The translations under genes were made by a program, and so were the position numbers. Positions 26,877-36,334 of a stretch of DNA of 64,000 bases are shown piece by piece; the first letter of the stretch is position 1, and each line of letters opens with the position of its first letter. The notes under the pieces are model-generated. The model saw only the letters and a list, made by a program, of their open reading frames with translations, was not told where the DNA came from and ran no database searches. The stretch comes from Prauserella halophila (GTDB lineage: Bacteria > Actinomycetota > Actinomycetes > Mycobacteriales > Pseudonocardiaceae), in the NCBI RefSeq assembly GCF_024171895.1, contig NZ_JAMTCQ010000008.1:1261334-1325333 (forward strand), in the 5' to 3' direction.

Positions 26877-27584
26877 ATGGTCACCATGACGGACAGCGAA
26901 GGCGCGGCCCACCCTGTCGCCGAGAACACCGAGGTCACCGGGCTCGCCGGGAGCAACGACGACACCGCGGCCGAGAACGTCTGGGATTTCGAGGACGACG
27001 AGGACCTCGACGACGACGGGTCGGCGTCGGCCGCGGCCACCGTGGGCGCGATCGCGCGGGAGGTCGAGGAGTTCGTGGCCGCGGGCGGATGGCAGCAACC
27101 GCCGCAGCTGTTCGCGCTCGTACCCACCGCGGAACTGCTGTCCCAGCAGCCCGAGCTCGCCGACTCACTGGACCCGGACGCCGAGCTCACCCCGGTCGCG
27201 CAGGAACCGTTGCCCGGCGACGACCTCGCGGATGCGCTCGCGACGATCGCGTGGCCGGAACTCGTCCAGGGCTGCGCGCTCGCCCAGGAGATCATCGTGC
27301 TGCCGCCCGACGCCGAGGACGAGCTGCCCGGTGTCGACGAATCGGCGGGCGTCTCCGCCACCGACGTCGAGCGCCTCAAGCAGGCCGCCGCCGGTCATCC
27401 GCAACGCACCGAAGCCCGGCTCGTGGCTGCCGTTCTGCGCGACGGGCCCGCCTCGTGTGCCATGCGCCTGCACGGCATCCGCACGCCGCCGGCCGACGAC
27501 GCCGAACCGACCGACGAGATCATCGAGCACCCCGAACTCGCTCCGAATCTGGTCGAGGCCCTGCGCGCGACGCTGCTCCCCTGA
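26877..27584 (+). CDS. PPA1309 family protein
   Basis: 235 aa, acidic N-terminus (WDFEDDEDLDDDG), then the family core VGAIAREVEEFVAAGGWQQPPQLFALVPTAELLSQQP, ALATIAWPELVQGCALAQEIIVLP and a C-terminal GPASCAMRLHGI. Conserved actinobacterial protein of unknown function next to the UPF0182/PDZ genes. The start could also be ATG 26886. Confidence 0.82.
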   Translation: MVTMTDSEGAAHPVAENTEVTGLAGSNDDTAAENVWDFEDDEDLDDDGSASAAATVGAIAREVEEFVAAGGWQQPPQLFALVPTAELLSQQPELADSLDPDAELTPVAQEPLPGDDLADALATIAWPELVQGCALAQEIIVLPPDAEDELPGVDESAGVSATDVERLKQAAAGHPQRTEARLVAAVLRDGPASCAMRLHGIRTPPADDAEPTDEIIEHPELAPNLVEALRATLLP

Positions 27585-27668
27585 GTCACCGCCACCGGGC
27601 GCCCACTCCGCTGTCCTGGGAACGGGCGTCCAGCCGGGGCCGGGCCTCGGCCGGCCCACTGTGCGGAG

Positions 27669-28847
27669 TCAGCCCTCGCAGGTCGGAACGGGCTTGCCGT
27701 CCCGGAGATTGCGCAGTGCGCTGACCGCGTCGTCGAGGGTGCCGACCCGGACGAGCCGGAGCCCCTCCGGCGCGGCAGACACCGCCTCGGCGCAGTTGCG
27801 CTCCGGCACCAGGAACGTCGTCGCGCCGTCCTCCTCGGCGGCGACGACCTTGAACGAGATGCCGCCGATCGCGCCGACGTTGCCCTGCGCGTCGATTTCG
27901 CCGGTGCCCGCCACGCGCCTGCCGTCGATCAGGTCCTCCTGCTCCAGACGCTCGACGATCGCCAGTGCGAACATCGCACCCGCCGACGGACCGCCCACGT
28001 CCTCGAGCGAGATGTCGACCGTGAACGGCACGTCCGCCCGGTCCGCGGGCTGCACGCCGACGAAGCCCTGCTTTCCGCCTTCCGGATGCCGGGCCAGCTC
28101 GATCTGCACCGTACGGGACTGCTGCTCGCCACGCCGGTAGGTCAGATCGACCTGCTGTCCGGGGCGGGTGTTCTTCAGCGCGGCCGTCACGTCACGCCGC
28201 CCCGCGACACGCTTGCCGTTCACCGACACCAGCTGGTCCCCGGGTTCGAGCACCCGCGAGGCGGGGCTGTCGGCCACGACCTGGTCCGCGACGACCTTCA
28301 CCGGGTAGCCGAGCGTGCGCAGCGCGGCGACCTCGGCGTTGCTCTGCGAACTGCGGAACTGCTCGACGTTCTCCTTGCGCACTTCCTCGTCGGTCTGCCC
28401 GGGGCGGAAGTACTCCTCCCGCGGCGCGACGGCGTACCGGCCACTGATCCACAGACCCAGCGCGCCGAAGAGGGTGACGTCGTCGTTGAGGGAGACGGTG
28501 GTCATCCGCAACTGACCTTCGGCGTCGTAGCTGCGTTCCCCGTCGATCGCCACGACGTGATCGCCGTCGACGTCACCGAGCGTGTCGTAGGTCGGCCCCG
28601 GCCCGAGCGCCACGTACGGCACCTTGACGAAAGACCCGACCAGCACGAACGCCACCACGAGGACGGCACTGAACACGATCGTCCAGGTGCGCCGCGTGGG
28701 ACGTCGCCGCGGTCGCCGCTCGGCCCCGGAGTCGTCGGCCCCGGAGTCGCCGGCCCCGGCGCGCGGTGCGGACGCGCGGTCGTCGACTGGTTCGGGGCCC
28801 GTGGCTCCTGACGCGGATTTCTTGTCGCCGGACTCGCTCACGGGCAC
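27669..28847 (-). CDS. membrane-anchored PDZ protease, YlbL / Lon-like (S16)
   Basis: 392 aa. One N-terminal helix (TWTIVFSAVLVVAFVLVGSFV, about residues 54-74), a PDZ domain (VVADSPASRVLEPGDQLVSVNGKRVAGRRDVTAAL) and a C-terminal Lon-type Ser/Lys domain with the catalytic Ser in GGPSAGAMFALAI and the Lys in GGISFKVVAA. Periplasm-side ATP-independent protease. The start may be GTG 28847 or GTG 28841. Corresponds to Rv3194c in the tuberculosis gene order. Confidence 0.88.
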   Translation of the reverse strand: MPVSESGDKKSASGATGPEPVDDRASAPRAGAGDSGADDSGAERRPRRRPTRRTWTIVFSAVLVVAFVLVGSFVKVPYVALGPGPTYDTLGDVDGDHVVAIDGERSYDAEGQLRMTTVSLNDDVTLFGALGLWISGRYAVAPREEYFRPGQTDEEVRKENVEQFRSSQSNAEVAALRTLGYPVKVVADQVVADSPASRVLEPGDQLVSVNGKRVAGRRDVTAALKNTRPGQQVDLTYRRGEQQSRTVQIELARHPEGGKQGFVGVQPADRADVPFTVDISLEDVGGPSAGAMFALAIVERLEQEDLIDGRRVAGTGEIDAQGNVGAIGGISFKVVAAEEDGATTFLVPERNCAEAVSAAPEGLRLVRVGTLDDAVSALRNLRDGKPVPTCEG

Positions 28848-28942
28848 AGCGTACGGCCGCCGCTGTCAGCTCAGAGCGAAGGTCCGATTCGCCATGTCGA
28901 TCGACGGGTCACGGCACCCTCGGGCCGCGTACGGTGGAGGGT

Positions 28943-30448
28943 ATGAGCAACCCACCCTTCGGGTTCGGCTTCGGTCTGCCCGACCCCGACAACAGCTCGT
29001 CCGGCCCTGGCAGCAACTCGTCCGGCTCCGGCGGTCAGGGTGGCGACCCGTTCCAGCAGCTGGGGCAGATGCTCAGCCAGCTCGGTCACATGTTCAGCCA
29101 GGCGGGCAGCTCCTCCGGGCCGGTGAACTACGACCTGGCCAAGCAGATCGCGCTGCAGCGCCTCGCGTCGAATTCCGAGGACGGCGACGCCAAACCGGGG
29201 ATCGGGTTCGCCTCCGCCACCGGCGACACGCAGCAGGGTGACACCGCGGTGCGCGACGCCTCCCACCTGGCGGAGCTGTGGCTCGACGAGGCCACGATCC
29301 TGCCCGCGGGCGCGACGCAGACCGTCGCGTGGACCGCGAAGGACTGGATCGAGCAGACGCTGCCGACCTGGCAGCGGCTGTGCGATCCGGTCGCCGAGCA
29401 GGTGTCGTCGGCCTGGACCGAGGCGATGCCCGCAGAGGCGAAGCAGGCGGCCGGGCCGCTGATGTCGATGCTGGGCCAGATGGGCGGCATGGCGTTCGGC
29501 TCGCAGCTCGGGAACGCACTCGGCGACCTGGGCGCCGAGGTCCTGACGTCCTCCGACGTCGGCCTGCCGCTGGGACCGGAGGCCACTGCCGCGCTGCTGC
29601 CCGCGAACGTCGAGAAGTTCACCGAAGGCCTCGAACGGCCGGCCAGCGAAGTGCTCGTGTTCCTCGCCGCGCGCGAAGCCGCCCATCAGCGACTGTTCGC
29701 GCACGTGCCGTGGCTGCGGCAGCGGCTGCTGGCGACGGTCGAGGAGTTCGCCCGCGGCATCTCCGTCGACGTGTCCGGCCTCGAGCAGCTGGCGGGACAG
29801 ATCGACCCGACGAATCCGCAGAGCATCGAGCAGGCGATGTCGTCGGGGCTGTTCGAGCCGCAGACGACGCCCGAACAGCAGGCCGCGTTGACCCGGCTGG
29901 AGACGCTGCTCGCCCTGGTCGAGGGCTGGGTCGACGTCGTGGTCGCCGATGCCGTCGGCAACCGCCTGCCGGGTGCGGATGCGCTGCGCGAAACACTGCG
30001 CAGGCGGCGGGCCAGCGGCGGACCCGCCGAGCAGACGTTCGCCACGCTCGTCGGGCTCGAGCTCCGGCCGCGGCGGATGCGTGCGGCCTCGACACTCTGG
30101 CAGCTGGTCGGCGACCGTCACGGCACCGAACAGCGGGACCATCTCTGGTCGCATCCGGACCTCATGCCCACGACGGACGACCTCGACGAGCCGGCGGACT
30201 TCGCCGACCGGCTCGGCGGCACCGTCCTCGGTGCCGACGTCGACCCGATCGCCGAGCTCGAGAAAACCGAGCGCGCCGAGGCCGAAGCCGCCGCATCGGG
30301 TTCCGACAGCTCGAGTTCCGACACGTCCGGGGCTGACACCTCCGCCGGCGACTCCGACGGCAACAACGACGCGGAGAACAACAACCGGGAGAACAACCAC
30401 GGGGAGAACGGGGACGAGCCGGGCCGCGCGTCCGGCGAGAACGGCTGA
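28943..30448 (+). CDS. zinc-dependent metalloprotease of the DUF2342 / TIGR03624 family
   Basis: 501 aa. Gly/Ser/Gln-rich N-terminus (GFGFGLPDPDNSSSGPG), core with GGMAFGSQLGNALGDLGAEVLTSSDVGLPLG, and the family zinc-site segment LAAREAAHQRLFAHVPWLRQRL followed by EGWVDVVVADAVGNRLPG. Asp/Asn-rich disordered tail. ATG 28943 chosen after GGAGGG. Catalysis has not been shown for the family as far as I know. Rv3195-like. Confidence 0.82.
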   Translation: MSNPPFGFGFGLPDPDNSSSGPGSNSSGSGGQGGDPFQQLGQMLSQLGHMFSQAGSSSGPVNYDLAKQIALQRLASNSEDGDAKPGIGFASATGDTQQGDTAVRDASHLAELWLDEATILPAGATQTVAWTAKDWIEQTLPTWQRLCDPVAEQVSSAWTEAMPAEAKQAAGPLMSMLGQMGGMAFGSQLGNALGDLGAEVLTSSDVGLPLGPEATAALLPANVEKFTEGLERPASEVLVFLAAREAAHQRLFAHVPWLRQRLLATVEEFARGISVDVSGLEQLAGQIDPTNPQSIEQAMSSGLFEPQTTPEQQAALTRLETLLALVEGWVDVVVADAVGNRLPGADALRETLRRRRASGGPAEQTFATLVGLELRPRRMRAASTLWQLVGDRHGTEQRDHLWSHPDLMPTTDDLDEPADFADRLGGTVLGADVDPIAELEKTERAEAEAAASGSDSSSSDTSGADTSAGDSDGNNDAENNNRENNHGENGDEPGRASGENG

Positions 30449-30487
30449 CCTCCTCGCCCCACCGCTCGACTCACCGCTCGAACGACC

Positions 30488-30539
30488 GCCCGCACCGGGG
30501 TCGCGCCGGTCTCCGGCCGCCGTCCCGGTGCGGGCTTTT
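30488..30539 (+). terminator. terminator between convergent genes
   Basis: GCCCGCACCGGG at 30488-30499 pairs with 30524-30535, followed by TTTTG. Confidence 0.75.
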
Positions 30540-30548
30540 GTGCGGCCG

Positions 30549-31349
30549 TCACTCCTCGTCGTCGGGCTCCTCGGTGTCGTCGGCGTCTCCGCTGATGCCG
30601 AGGTGTGCCGCCGCCGACAGGCCCTCCAGGTATCCGATGGCGCGTTCGGCCTTCGGATAGCGGTGCACCAGAGCCCAGAACTCGTCGTTGTGGTCGGCGA
30701 CCCGCAGATGCGCCAGTTCGTGCACGAGCACGTAGTCGAGCACCCACGACGGCACCTCGCGAAGCCGCTCGCTGACCCGGATCGTGCGGTTCATCGGCGT
30801 GCACGATGCCCAGCGCGTCCGCATCGGCGGGACCCAGCGCACGCTCGCGGGGTCGGCCGTGCCGTCGAGATAGCGCGCCGAGAGCTCACTGCACCGCAAC
30901 AACAACGCCTCGTCGGACGCGCGTGCCGGCGAGGCCCTCTTGCTCTCGGTCCGCCGCAGCTTCTTCTGCATCTCGGCGATCCAGTGCCGCTCCTCGGCCT
31001 TGGTCATCGTCGCCGGGATGAGCACCACCGTCGTGTCTCCGTCACGGTAGGCCGTGACAGTGCGGCGGCGCCGCGCGCTGCGCCTGACCTCGACCTTCTC
31101 GTCCGGCGTCGGTGTCTGCCGACCGGCCCGGTCCTCGCCGTTCCGGTCCTCACCGTTCCGGTCCTCGCCACGCGGGTCCTGACCGCGCCGTCGGCGATCC
31201 TCGTGCGCGTGATGTCCGTCGTCTCGTCGGGTACGTGGGGGTTGGGATTGTCCGCCTTTCGGCTGCTTTCCGCGTGACGGTGAATTCTGCGCCGCGTTCT
31301 GCGCCCGCCCGCGTTGACTCCGTAATGAGGGAACCCGTGCATCGGCCAC
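30549..31349 (-). CDS. YgjP-like (DUF45) M48-type metallopeptidase
   Basis: Metal-binding HELAH in VLDYVLVHELAHLRVADHNDEFW with the third ligand downstream, preceded by RWASCTPMNRTIRVSERL as in YgjP/SprT-like proteins. The N-terminal 80 residues are a polar Arg/Asp/Gly-rich stretch with repeated GEDRNGEDR. GTG 31349 is a provisional start: farther upstream the same frame runs through two DnaA-box-like sites with poor codon bias. Divergent from the ThiF-like gene. Confidence 0.75.
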   Translation of the reverse strand: MADARVPSLRSQRGRAQNAAQNSPSRGKQPKGGQSQPPRTRRDDGHHAHEDRRRRGQDPRGEDRNGEDRNGEDRAGRQTPTPDEKVEVRRSARRRRTVTAYRDGDTTVVLIPATMTKAEERHWIAEMQKKLRRTESKRASPARASDEALLLRCSELSARYLDGTADPASVRWVPPMRTRWASCTPMNRTIRVSERLREVPSWVLDYVLVHELAHLRVADHNDEFWALVHRYPKAERAIGYLEGLSAAAHLGISGDADDTEEPDDEE

Positions 31350-31409
31350 CCGTACACGGTAAAGCGCACCACCGACATTCGGGATGGCTCGAACATCACA
31401 GAACTCCAG

Positions 31410-31439
31410 TTGTCCACATTCAAGTTCACCTGTGGATAA
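31410..31439. promoter_or_regulatory. two DnaA-box-like sites, opposite orientation
   Basis: TTGTCCACA at 31410-31418 and TGTGGATAA (complement TTATCCACA) at 31431-31439 in the divergent gap upstream of the ThiF-like gene. Both match the DnaA box; the first is the actinobacterial form. Confidence 0.55.
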
Positions 31440-31488
31440 CCCTGATCGGGTGTCCCACAGCACCGCGCGATCCCGTCACCCTGTGAAC

Positions 31489-32658
31489 ATGACCCGAACA
31501 CTCATCGAAACCGGCTCGTTGCCGGACCGGCCGCGGATCGTGCCGGGACTGCAGGTCCTGGAGCGCGGCGAGGGGGAACTGCAGATCGGCTTGGAACCGC
31601 GCCACGCCGTTGTCGTGAACGCACTGTCGCCGATGCTGATGGACCTTGTCCGGGGACTCGACGGCAGCCGTAGCACCGACACGCTCATGCAGCTCGCCCG
31701 TTCTCAGTGCACGTCCGACGAAGCGGCCGAAACGGCCGCCGACGACGTCAGGCTCGTGATCGAGGGCCTCGCGGAACGCGGGCTGATCGAGGAGACCGAC
31801 GCGCCCGCACATGCACGGTCCGTCCGCACCGACGAACCGGCATTCTGGGCCCTGACCCGCTCCCGCACGCGCCGGACCGCTGCCGCGCGGTGGGCGCAGA
31901 GCACCGTGCTGCTCGAAGGAGGTGGCAGACTTGCCGCCGCCCTGGCACGCACGCTGGCGACGGCAGGTGTCGGCCACATCGACACCCACACCAGCGGACG
32001 CGTCGGCCCGGAAGACCTGGGCACCGGGTTCGTCGACGGCGACATCGGCACTCCGCGCAGGCAGGCGATCACGAGTCTGGTCAAGCGGACCAACTCGGCG
32101 ACGAAAACCGGCAAGGTACGGGGCAGGCAGCGTCCGGACCTGGTCGTGTTGACCGACACGGTCGTCCCTGCTCCGGAGATCGTCAACGAGCTGATGGTGG
32201 AGCGGCAACCGCATCTGCTGGTCAGGGTCCGGGACGGTAACGGCATCGTCGGCCCACTCGTCCACCCGGGCCGGAGCAGTTGCCTGCGCTGCGCGGACCT
32301 CGCACGAACCTCGCACGACCCCTCGTGGCCGCGGATCGCGAACCAGCTCGCGGGCCGGCTTCCCCGGACCGACCTGTGCAGCGTGACCGCGACGGCAGGC
32401 ATCGCAGGCGGGCAGATTCTGCGCATCCTCGACCCCGAGGAGTCGGTACCGCCGACCTGGAACCGCACCATCGAGACCGACGCGTTCGACGGCACGACCA
32501 CCGCCTCGGACTGGCCCCCGCATCCGTCGTGTCCGTGCGGAGCCGCCGTCGCCGCGCAGGCGGCCGAGCGCACTGCGCAGCACCAGGGCGGGTCGTCCGC
32601 ACGACCTCCGGCGCCGCCCGGTGCGACCGGTTCCGGGGGTGACGCTGCCGCACCGTAG
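31489..32658 (+). CDS. ThiF-like / cyclodehydratase-domain protein
   Basis: 389 aa. The N-terminal about 110 residues resemble the peptide-binding part of cyclodehydratase C-type proteins. A ThiF-like Rossmann region follows (STVLLEGGGRLAAALARTLATAGVGHIDTH) with PDLVVLTDT and GPLVHPGRSSCLRCADLARTSHDPSWP. Two Cys pairs (CLRC and CPC) could bind zinc. No precursor peptide or YcaO partner is nearby, so a role in peptide modification is not supported. Rv3196-like orphan. Confidence 0.75.
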   Translation: MTRTLIETGSLPDRPRIVPGLQVLERGEGELQIGLEPRHAVVVNALSPMLMDLVRGLDGSRSTDTLMQLARSQCTSDEAAETAADDVRLVIEGLAERGLIEETDAPAHARSVRTDEPAFWALTRSRTRRTAAARWAQSTVLLEGGGRLAAALARTLATAGVGHIDTHTSGRVGPEDLGTGFVDGDIGTPRRQAITSLVKRTNSATKTGKVRGRQRPDLVVLTDTVVPAPEIVNELMVERQPHLLVRVRDGNGIVGPLVHPGRSSCLRCADLARTSHDPSWPRIANQLAGRLPRTDLCSVTATAGIAGGQILRILDPEESVPPTWNRTIETDAFDGTTTASDWPPHPSCPCGAAVAAQAAERTAQHQGGSSARPPAPPGATGSGGDAAAP

Positions 32659-32772
32659 GGACGACCTCGAGGCTGCGGCCCCTCTCCCCGGACCGGCCGG
32701 GAGCCGCTCCCATCCGTGCACGGGCACTGCACGGCTCCCCACAGAACTGATCGACAAGGCAGAATCGCGGGC

Positions 32773-34194
32773 GTGACGGAACACCGCGAGGCCCAGGACA
32801 GGCCCGACGAGACTGCGGCGGACGGTGCCGAGACCACCGGAACCGCGGGAGGCGCACCGGGCACGGGACGCGACGGTGACACGGATGCCGCGGTACCGCG
32901 CAAGACCGTGGCCCGCACTGCGAAGCTGGCGAGTCTGCCACTGGGCATGGCGGGCCGTGCGGTCGGCGGCTGGGGCCGCCGGATGACCGGCCAGAGCGCC
33001 GACGAGGTCAACGCGGGCCTGTCGGCGAAGGCGGCCGAGCAGCTGTTCGAAGTGCTGGGCACGCTCAAGGGCGGCGCCATGAAGTTCGGGCAGGCGCTGA
33101 GCGTGTTCGAGGCTGCCGTGCCGGATGAACTGGCCGAGCCGTATCGCGATGCGCTCACCCGGTTGCAGGCCGCCGCCCCGCCGATGCCTGCCAAACAGAC
33201 CCACCGCGTGCTGACCGAGCAGCTGGGGCGGACGTGGCGACAGCGGTTCGCCGAGTTCGACGACGAACCGACCGCGGCGGCGAGTATCGGCCAGGTGCAC
33301 CACGGCGTCTGGCACGACGGCCGCCAGGTCGCCGTCAAGGTGCAGTACCCGGGCGCCGACGACGCGCTGCGCGGTGACCTGCGCCAGTTGCAGCGCTTCA
33401 GTCGCCTGTTCCAGAGCCTGGTACCGGGCACCGACGTCAAACCGCTGCTCTCCGAACTGGCGGACCGGATGGACGAGGAGCTCGACTACCGGAGGGAGGC
33501 CGACAACCAGCGGGCCTTCTCGAAGGCGTTCGCCGGGGACGAGCGGGTCCTGGTGCCGCGGATCGTGGCGAGCTCCCCCAAGGTGATCGTCAGCGAGTGG
33601 GTCACCGGCACGTCCTTCTCCGAGATCATCCACAGCGGCACTCAGGAGCAGCGCAACGACGCGGGCCGGTTGCTGGCGGAGTTCCACTACTCGGCGCCCG
33701 CCCGCGCGCAGTTGCTGCACTCGGATCCCCATCCCGGCAACTTCATGTTGCGCGACGACGGCCGGATGTGCGTGATCGACTTCGGTGCCGTCGCACGGCT
33801 GCCGTACGGCGCTCCCCGCGCGATGGGCAGGATCATGCGGCTCGCGCTCGAAGGACGGTCCGAGGAACTGTACGCAGCGCTGCGTGCCGAGGGATTCGTG
33901 CGGCCCGACACCGAGATCGATCCTGACGACGTCTACGCATACCTCCATCCGATCGTGGCCCCGCTCGCCGAGGAGCGATTCCACTTCTCCCGTCAATGGG
34001 CCCAGGACCAGGCACTGCGCATGGGCGACCTGCGCGGCCAGGACTTCCGCACCGGACGGTCGCTCAACCTGCCGCCGCACTGGTTGCTGATCCACCGGGT
34101 GACCGCGGGCGCCACCGGCATTCTGTGCCAGCTCGGCGCCGAGCTGCCGTTGCGTTCGATCGTGCAGCAGTGGCAACCCGGCTTCGCCGACTGA
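32773..34194 (+). CDS. AarF/ABC1/UbiB-family kinase-like protein
   Basis: 473 aa. KxGQ motif in GGAMKFGQALSVFE, Ala-rich nucleotide loop AAASIGQVHHG, VAVKVQYPG, catalytic HSDPHPGNFMLR and CVIDFGAVARL. UbiB-like atypical kinases support quinone or lipid pathways. GTG 32773 (VTEHREA) follows a disordered 45-residue leader. Rv3197-like; in mycobacteria this position is next to whiB7. Confidence 0.88.
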   Translation: MTEHREAQDRPDETAADGAETTGTAGGAPGTGRDGDTDAAVPRKTVARTAKLASLPLGMAGRAVGGWGRRMTGQSADEVNAGLSAKAAEQLFEVLGTLKGGAMKFGQALSVFEAAVPDELAEPYRDALTRLQAAAPPMPAKQTHRVLTEQLGRTWRQRFAEFDDEPTAAASIGQVHHGVWHDGRQVAVKVQYPGADDALRGDLRQLQRFSRLFQSLVPGTDVKPLLSELADRMDEELDYRREADNQRAFSKAFAGDERVLVPRIVASSPKVIVSEWVTGTSFSEIIHSGTQEQRNDAGRLLAEFHYSAPARAQLLHSDPHPGNFMLRDDGRMCVIDFGAVARLPYGAPRAMGRIMRLALEGRSEELYAALRAEGFVRPDTEIDPDDVYAYLHPIVAPLAEERFHFSRQWAQDQALRMGDLRGQDFRTGRSLNLPPHWLLIHRVTAGATGILCQLGAELPLRSIVQQWQPGFAD

Positions 34195-34212
34195 GCGGCC
34201 GGCACCGGCGAG

Positions 34213-34272
34213 TTGTCCACAAATGTCGCCGGAACGGTAGGAATTCGCCCTTCGCGGCCTGACTTGTCCACA
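34213..34272. promoter_or_regulatory. two DnaA-box-like sites, same orientation
   Basis: TTGTCCACA at 34213-34221 and 34264-34272, 51 bp apart, in the short gap between the AarF-like gene and the AbiEi-like gene. Confidence 0.5.
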
Positions 34273-34322
34273 TTTTCACCAACCCCCTCCCCGCCGGACT
34301 CCGCGCTGGGCACTCTCGAGGC

Positions 34323-35255
34323 ATGACTGCTCTGGCTGACGCGGCACAGCTGGCACCCGCCGCGAACGACCATGTCCTGACCACCGCGGAACTGCGCGCA
34401 CAAGGCGTGTCCGAGGGCACCATCGCGCGCCGCTGCCGACCGGGCGGCCCGTGGCGACGCCTGCTGCCCGGAGTCGTCCTGCTCGGCACCGGCGAACCGA
34501 CTCGAAGACAACTGGTGCGCGCACTCGCACGCTATGTGGGGCGCGACGCCGTCGTGACGGGTGGCGACGCGCTCGGTGCTCACGGCCTCACCCTGCCGAG
34601 AACCCCTGCGGTGCACATCCTGGTGCCGAAAGCACGCCGCATGCTCTCGCCGACCTTCGCGCTCGTCGAGCGCACCACCCGCCCACCCGATCCGGTCGTC
34701 GTCGACGACATTCCCTTCGCGCCGGCGACCCGGGCCGCGCTCGACGCGGCGCGGCGCGAACCCGACCCGGGACGGTTACGCGATCTGCTGTCCCTGCCCA
34801 TCTACTACGGCCTGACCACCGGAACCGAGCTACGGGCCGAGCTCGATGCCGGCAGTCAACGCGGTTCGGCGGCGGTGCGGTCGGAACTGCGGTCCCTCGA
34901 GCACGATCGCGACACCTACGTACACGGATGGGCCCGCGCAGTGCTGCGGGACGGGCCGCTGCCGCCACCGCGATGGGACGTGACCGTGTGCGACCGTCGC
35001 GGAAAGCCGATCGGCACGGTCGATGCGTGGTGGGACGAGGTCGGCCTGGGCTGGCAGTTCCACCCGCCCGGCCGAGCACCTCTCGGTCATCTGGCCCTGA
35101 CCGCCGCCGGGGTGACGATCGTGCGGACCGATCCCGAGCGACTCACCACGGACCGGCACGGCGTACTCGCCGAGCTGGCGAGCGCCTTCCGCACCGCCGC
35201 AACGCGCAGGCAACCGGCCGTCCGGTGCGTGGCGAAGGTGGCGGCCGCGGTATGA
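34323..35255 (+). CDS. AbiEi-antitoxin-domain protein
   Basis: 310 aa. N-terminal winged-helix of the AbiEi_4 type (VLTTAELRAQGVSEGTIARRCRPGGPWRRLLPGVVLLGTG) followed by GGDALGAHGLTLP and VHILVP. The C-terminal half (GWARAVLRDGPLPPPRWDV, PIGTVDAWWDEVGLGWQF) resembles a nuclease-like fold but I cannot see a complete active site. No AbiEii-type toxin neighbour, so a toxin-antitoxin role is not supported. Common solitary actinobacterial gene. Confidence 0.72.
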   Translation: MTALADAAQLAPAANDHVLTTAELRAQGVSEGTIARRCRPGGPWRRLLPGVVLLGTGEPTRRQLVRALARYVGRDAVVTGGDALGAHGLTLPRTPAVHILVPKARRMLSPTFALVERTTRPPDPVVVDDIPFAPATRAALDAARREPDPGRLRDLLSLPIYYGLTTGTELRAELDAGSQRGSAAVRSELRSLEHDRDTYVHGWARAVLRDGPLPPPRWDVTVCDRRGKPIGTVDAWWDEVGLGWQFHPPGRAPLGHLALTAAGVTIVRTDPERLTTDRHGVLAELASAFRTAATRRQPAVRCVAKVAAAV

Positions 35256-35259
35256 GTCG

Positions 35260-35442
35260 TCACCAGTACTCGGAGGGCAGCTTTCCCTCGATGTCGCGAA
35301 CATGGTCACGGACGCAGCGCGGGCAGAGCCAGCGCGTCCGGCCGGCGTCGGACTCCCGCAACCACCCCAGACCGGCGGCAGCGGCGGCGGGTTCCCCGCG
35401 CTGTCCGCACAGTCCGCACGTCACGGCCTCCTCGTCGGTCAT
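35260..35442 (-). CDS. small zinc-ribbon protein, 60 aa
   Basis: Two CxxC pairs (CGLCGQRGE and CPRCVRDHVRDIEGKLPSEYW) frame a short linker. The start overlaps the methyltransferase stop by four bases (ATGA), so the two are co-translated. Function unknown. Confidence 0.75.
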   Translation of the reverse strand: MTDEEAVTCGLCGQRGEPAAAAAGLGWLRESDAGRTRWLCPRCVRDHVRDIEGKLPSEYW

Positions 35443-36311
35443 GGCTTCCTCCCCAGATACACCGTGCGTGCGCTCAGCAGACAGAGGTCGTCGCGGTGCC
35501 CGAGATATTCGGCCGCCGCCGGATCCAGCAGCCGGGCCACCGCGTCGCGATCCTCGTCGTCCATCCGGTCGTCGGTCATCTCGGCGAGGCCGCCAACGTG
35601 GTCGAGCACGAACTCACGTACCTGTTCCCCACCCGGAGCGGGGTGATCGACGAGGTAGGTGAAGGACGTGACGTCGGTGAGCCCGGCACGGGCCACGGCC
35701 GTGGTCCACCCGTAGTCCATGCGCACCGCATCCGGCATCGACGAGCGCATGTCCTCGAACCACGCGTCGCGATGACCGAGCAGGCGAAGCTCCAGCCCGG
35801 GGCGGCCCACACCGAGATCCCACGGCAAGCAACGCATGCTGAGCCCGCCTTCGGCGACCGCCAGGACGCCGCCGGAGCGGAGGGCCGCCGCGAGCCGGTC
35901 GACGGCGGCCTGCTGGTCGGGGAGATGGTGCACCACGGCCGACGCCCAGACCAGATCGACCGGCGCGACGAGTTCCGCGAGCGGTTCCGCGGCGGCGTCG
36001 GCGACGATCCGGTCGACGGTCACCGAGGTGCCGCCGGCCTCGCGGGCGGCATCGCCCGCCGCGGCGATGAGTTCGTCGACCGCGTCGATGACGACGAGCG
36101 TGCCACCGCCCCGTGCACGCAGAGAGGCGGCGAGGGCTGCGCTCATCCCTCCTGCCCCGGCGCCGACGTCCACCACCGTCGCTCCGGCGCCGAGACGGTG
36201 GGTGAGCCGGTCTGCGACCCCGGCCGTGGCGGTGCTCTCGAGGTCGTCGAGTCTGCGCATGCCGGACAGGCGCGCAGCCCAGTCGACGTCGTCGTGCGTA
36301 TGTGCTGCCAT
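35439..36311 (-). CDS. class I SAM-dependent methyltransferase
   Basis: 290 aa. SAM motif I VVDVGAGAGGMSAALA, acidic loop VVIDAVDELI, motif IV DLVWASAVVHHLPDQQAAVDRLAAALRSGGVLAVAEGG. Substrate unknown. Operon with the small zinc-ribbon protein. Confidence 0.85.
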   Translation of the reverse strand: MAAHTHDDVDWAARLSGMRRLDDLESTATAGVADRLTHRLGAGATVVDVGAGAGGMSAALAASLRARGGGTLVVIDAVDELIAAAGDAAREAGGTSVTVDRIVADAAAEPLAELVAPVDLVWASAVVHHLPDQQAAVDRLAAALRSGGVLAVAEGGLSMRCLPWDLGVGRPGLELRLLGHRDAWFEDMRSSMPDAVRMDYGWTTAVARAGLTDVTSFTYLVDHPAPGGEQVREFVLDHVGGLAEMTDDRMDDEDRDAVARLLDPAAAEYLGHRDDLCLLSARTVYLGRKP

Positions 36312-36334
36312 CCCACCAATTCAACACCGGTGGA

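Noticed and set aside
31350..31463. Longer start for the YgjP-like peptidase
   Set aside because: The extra codons are AT-richer and coincide with DnaA-box-like sites, so more likely promoter DNA.
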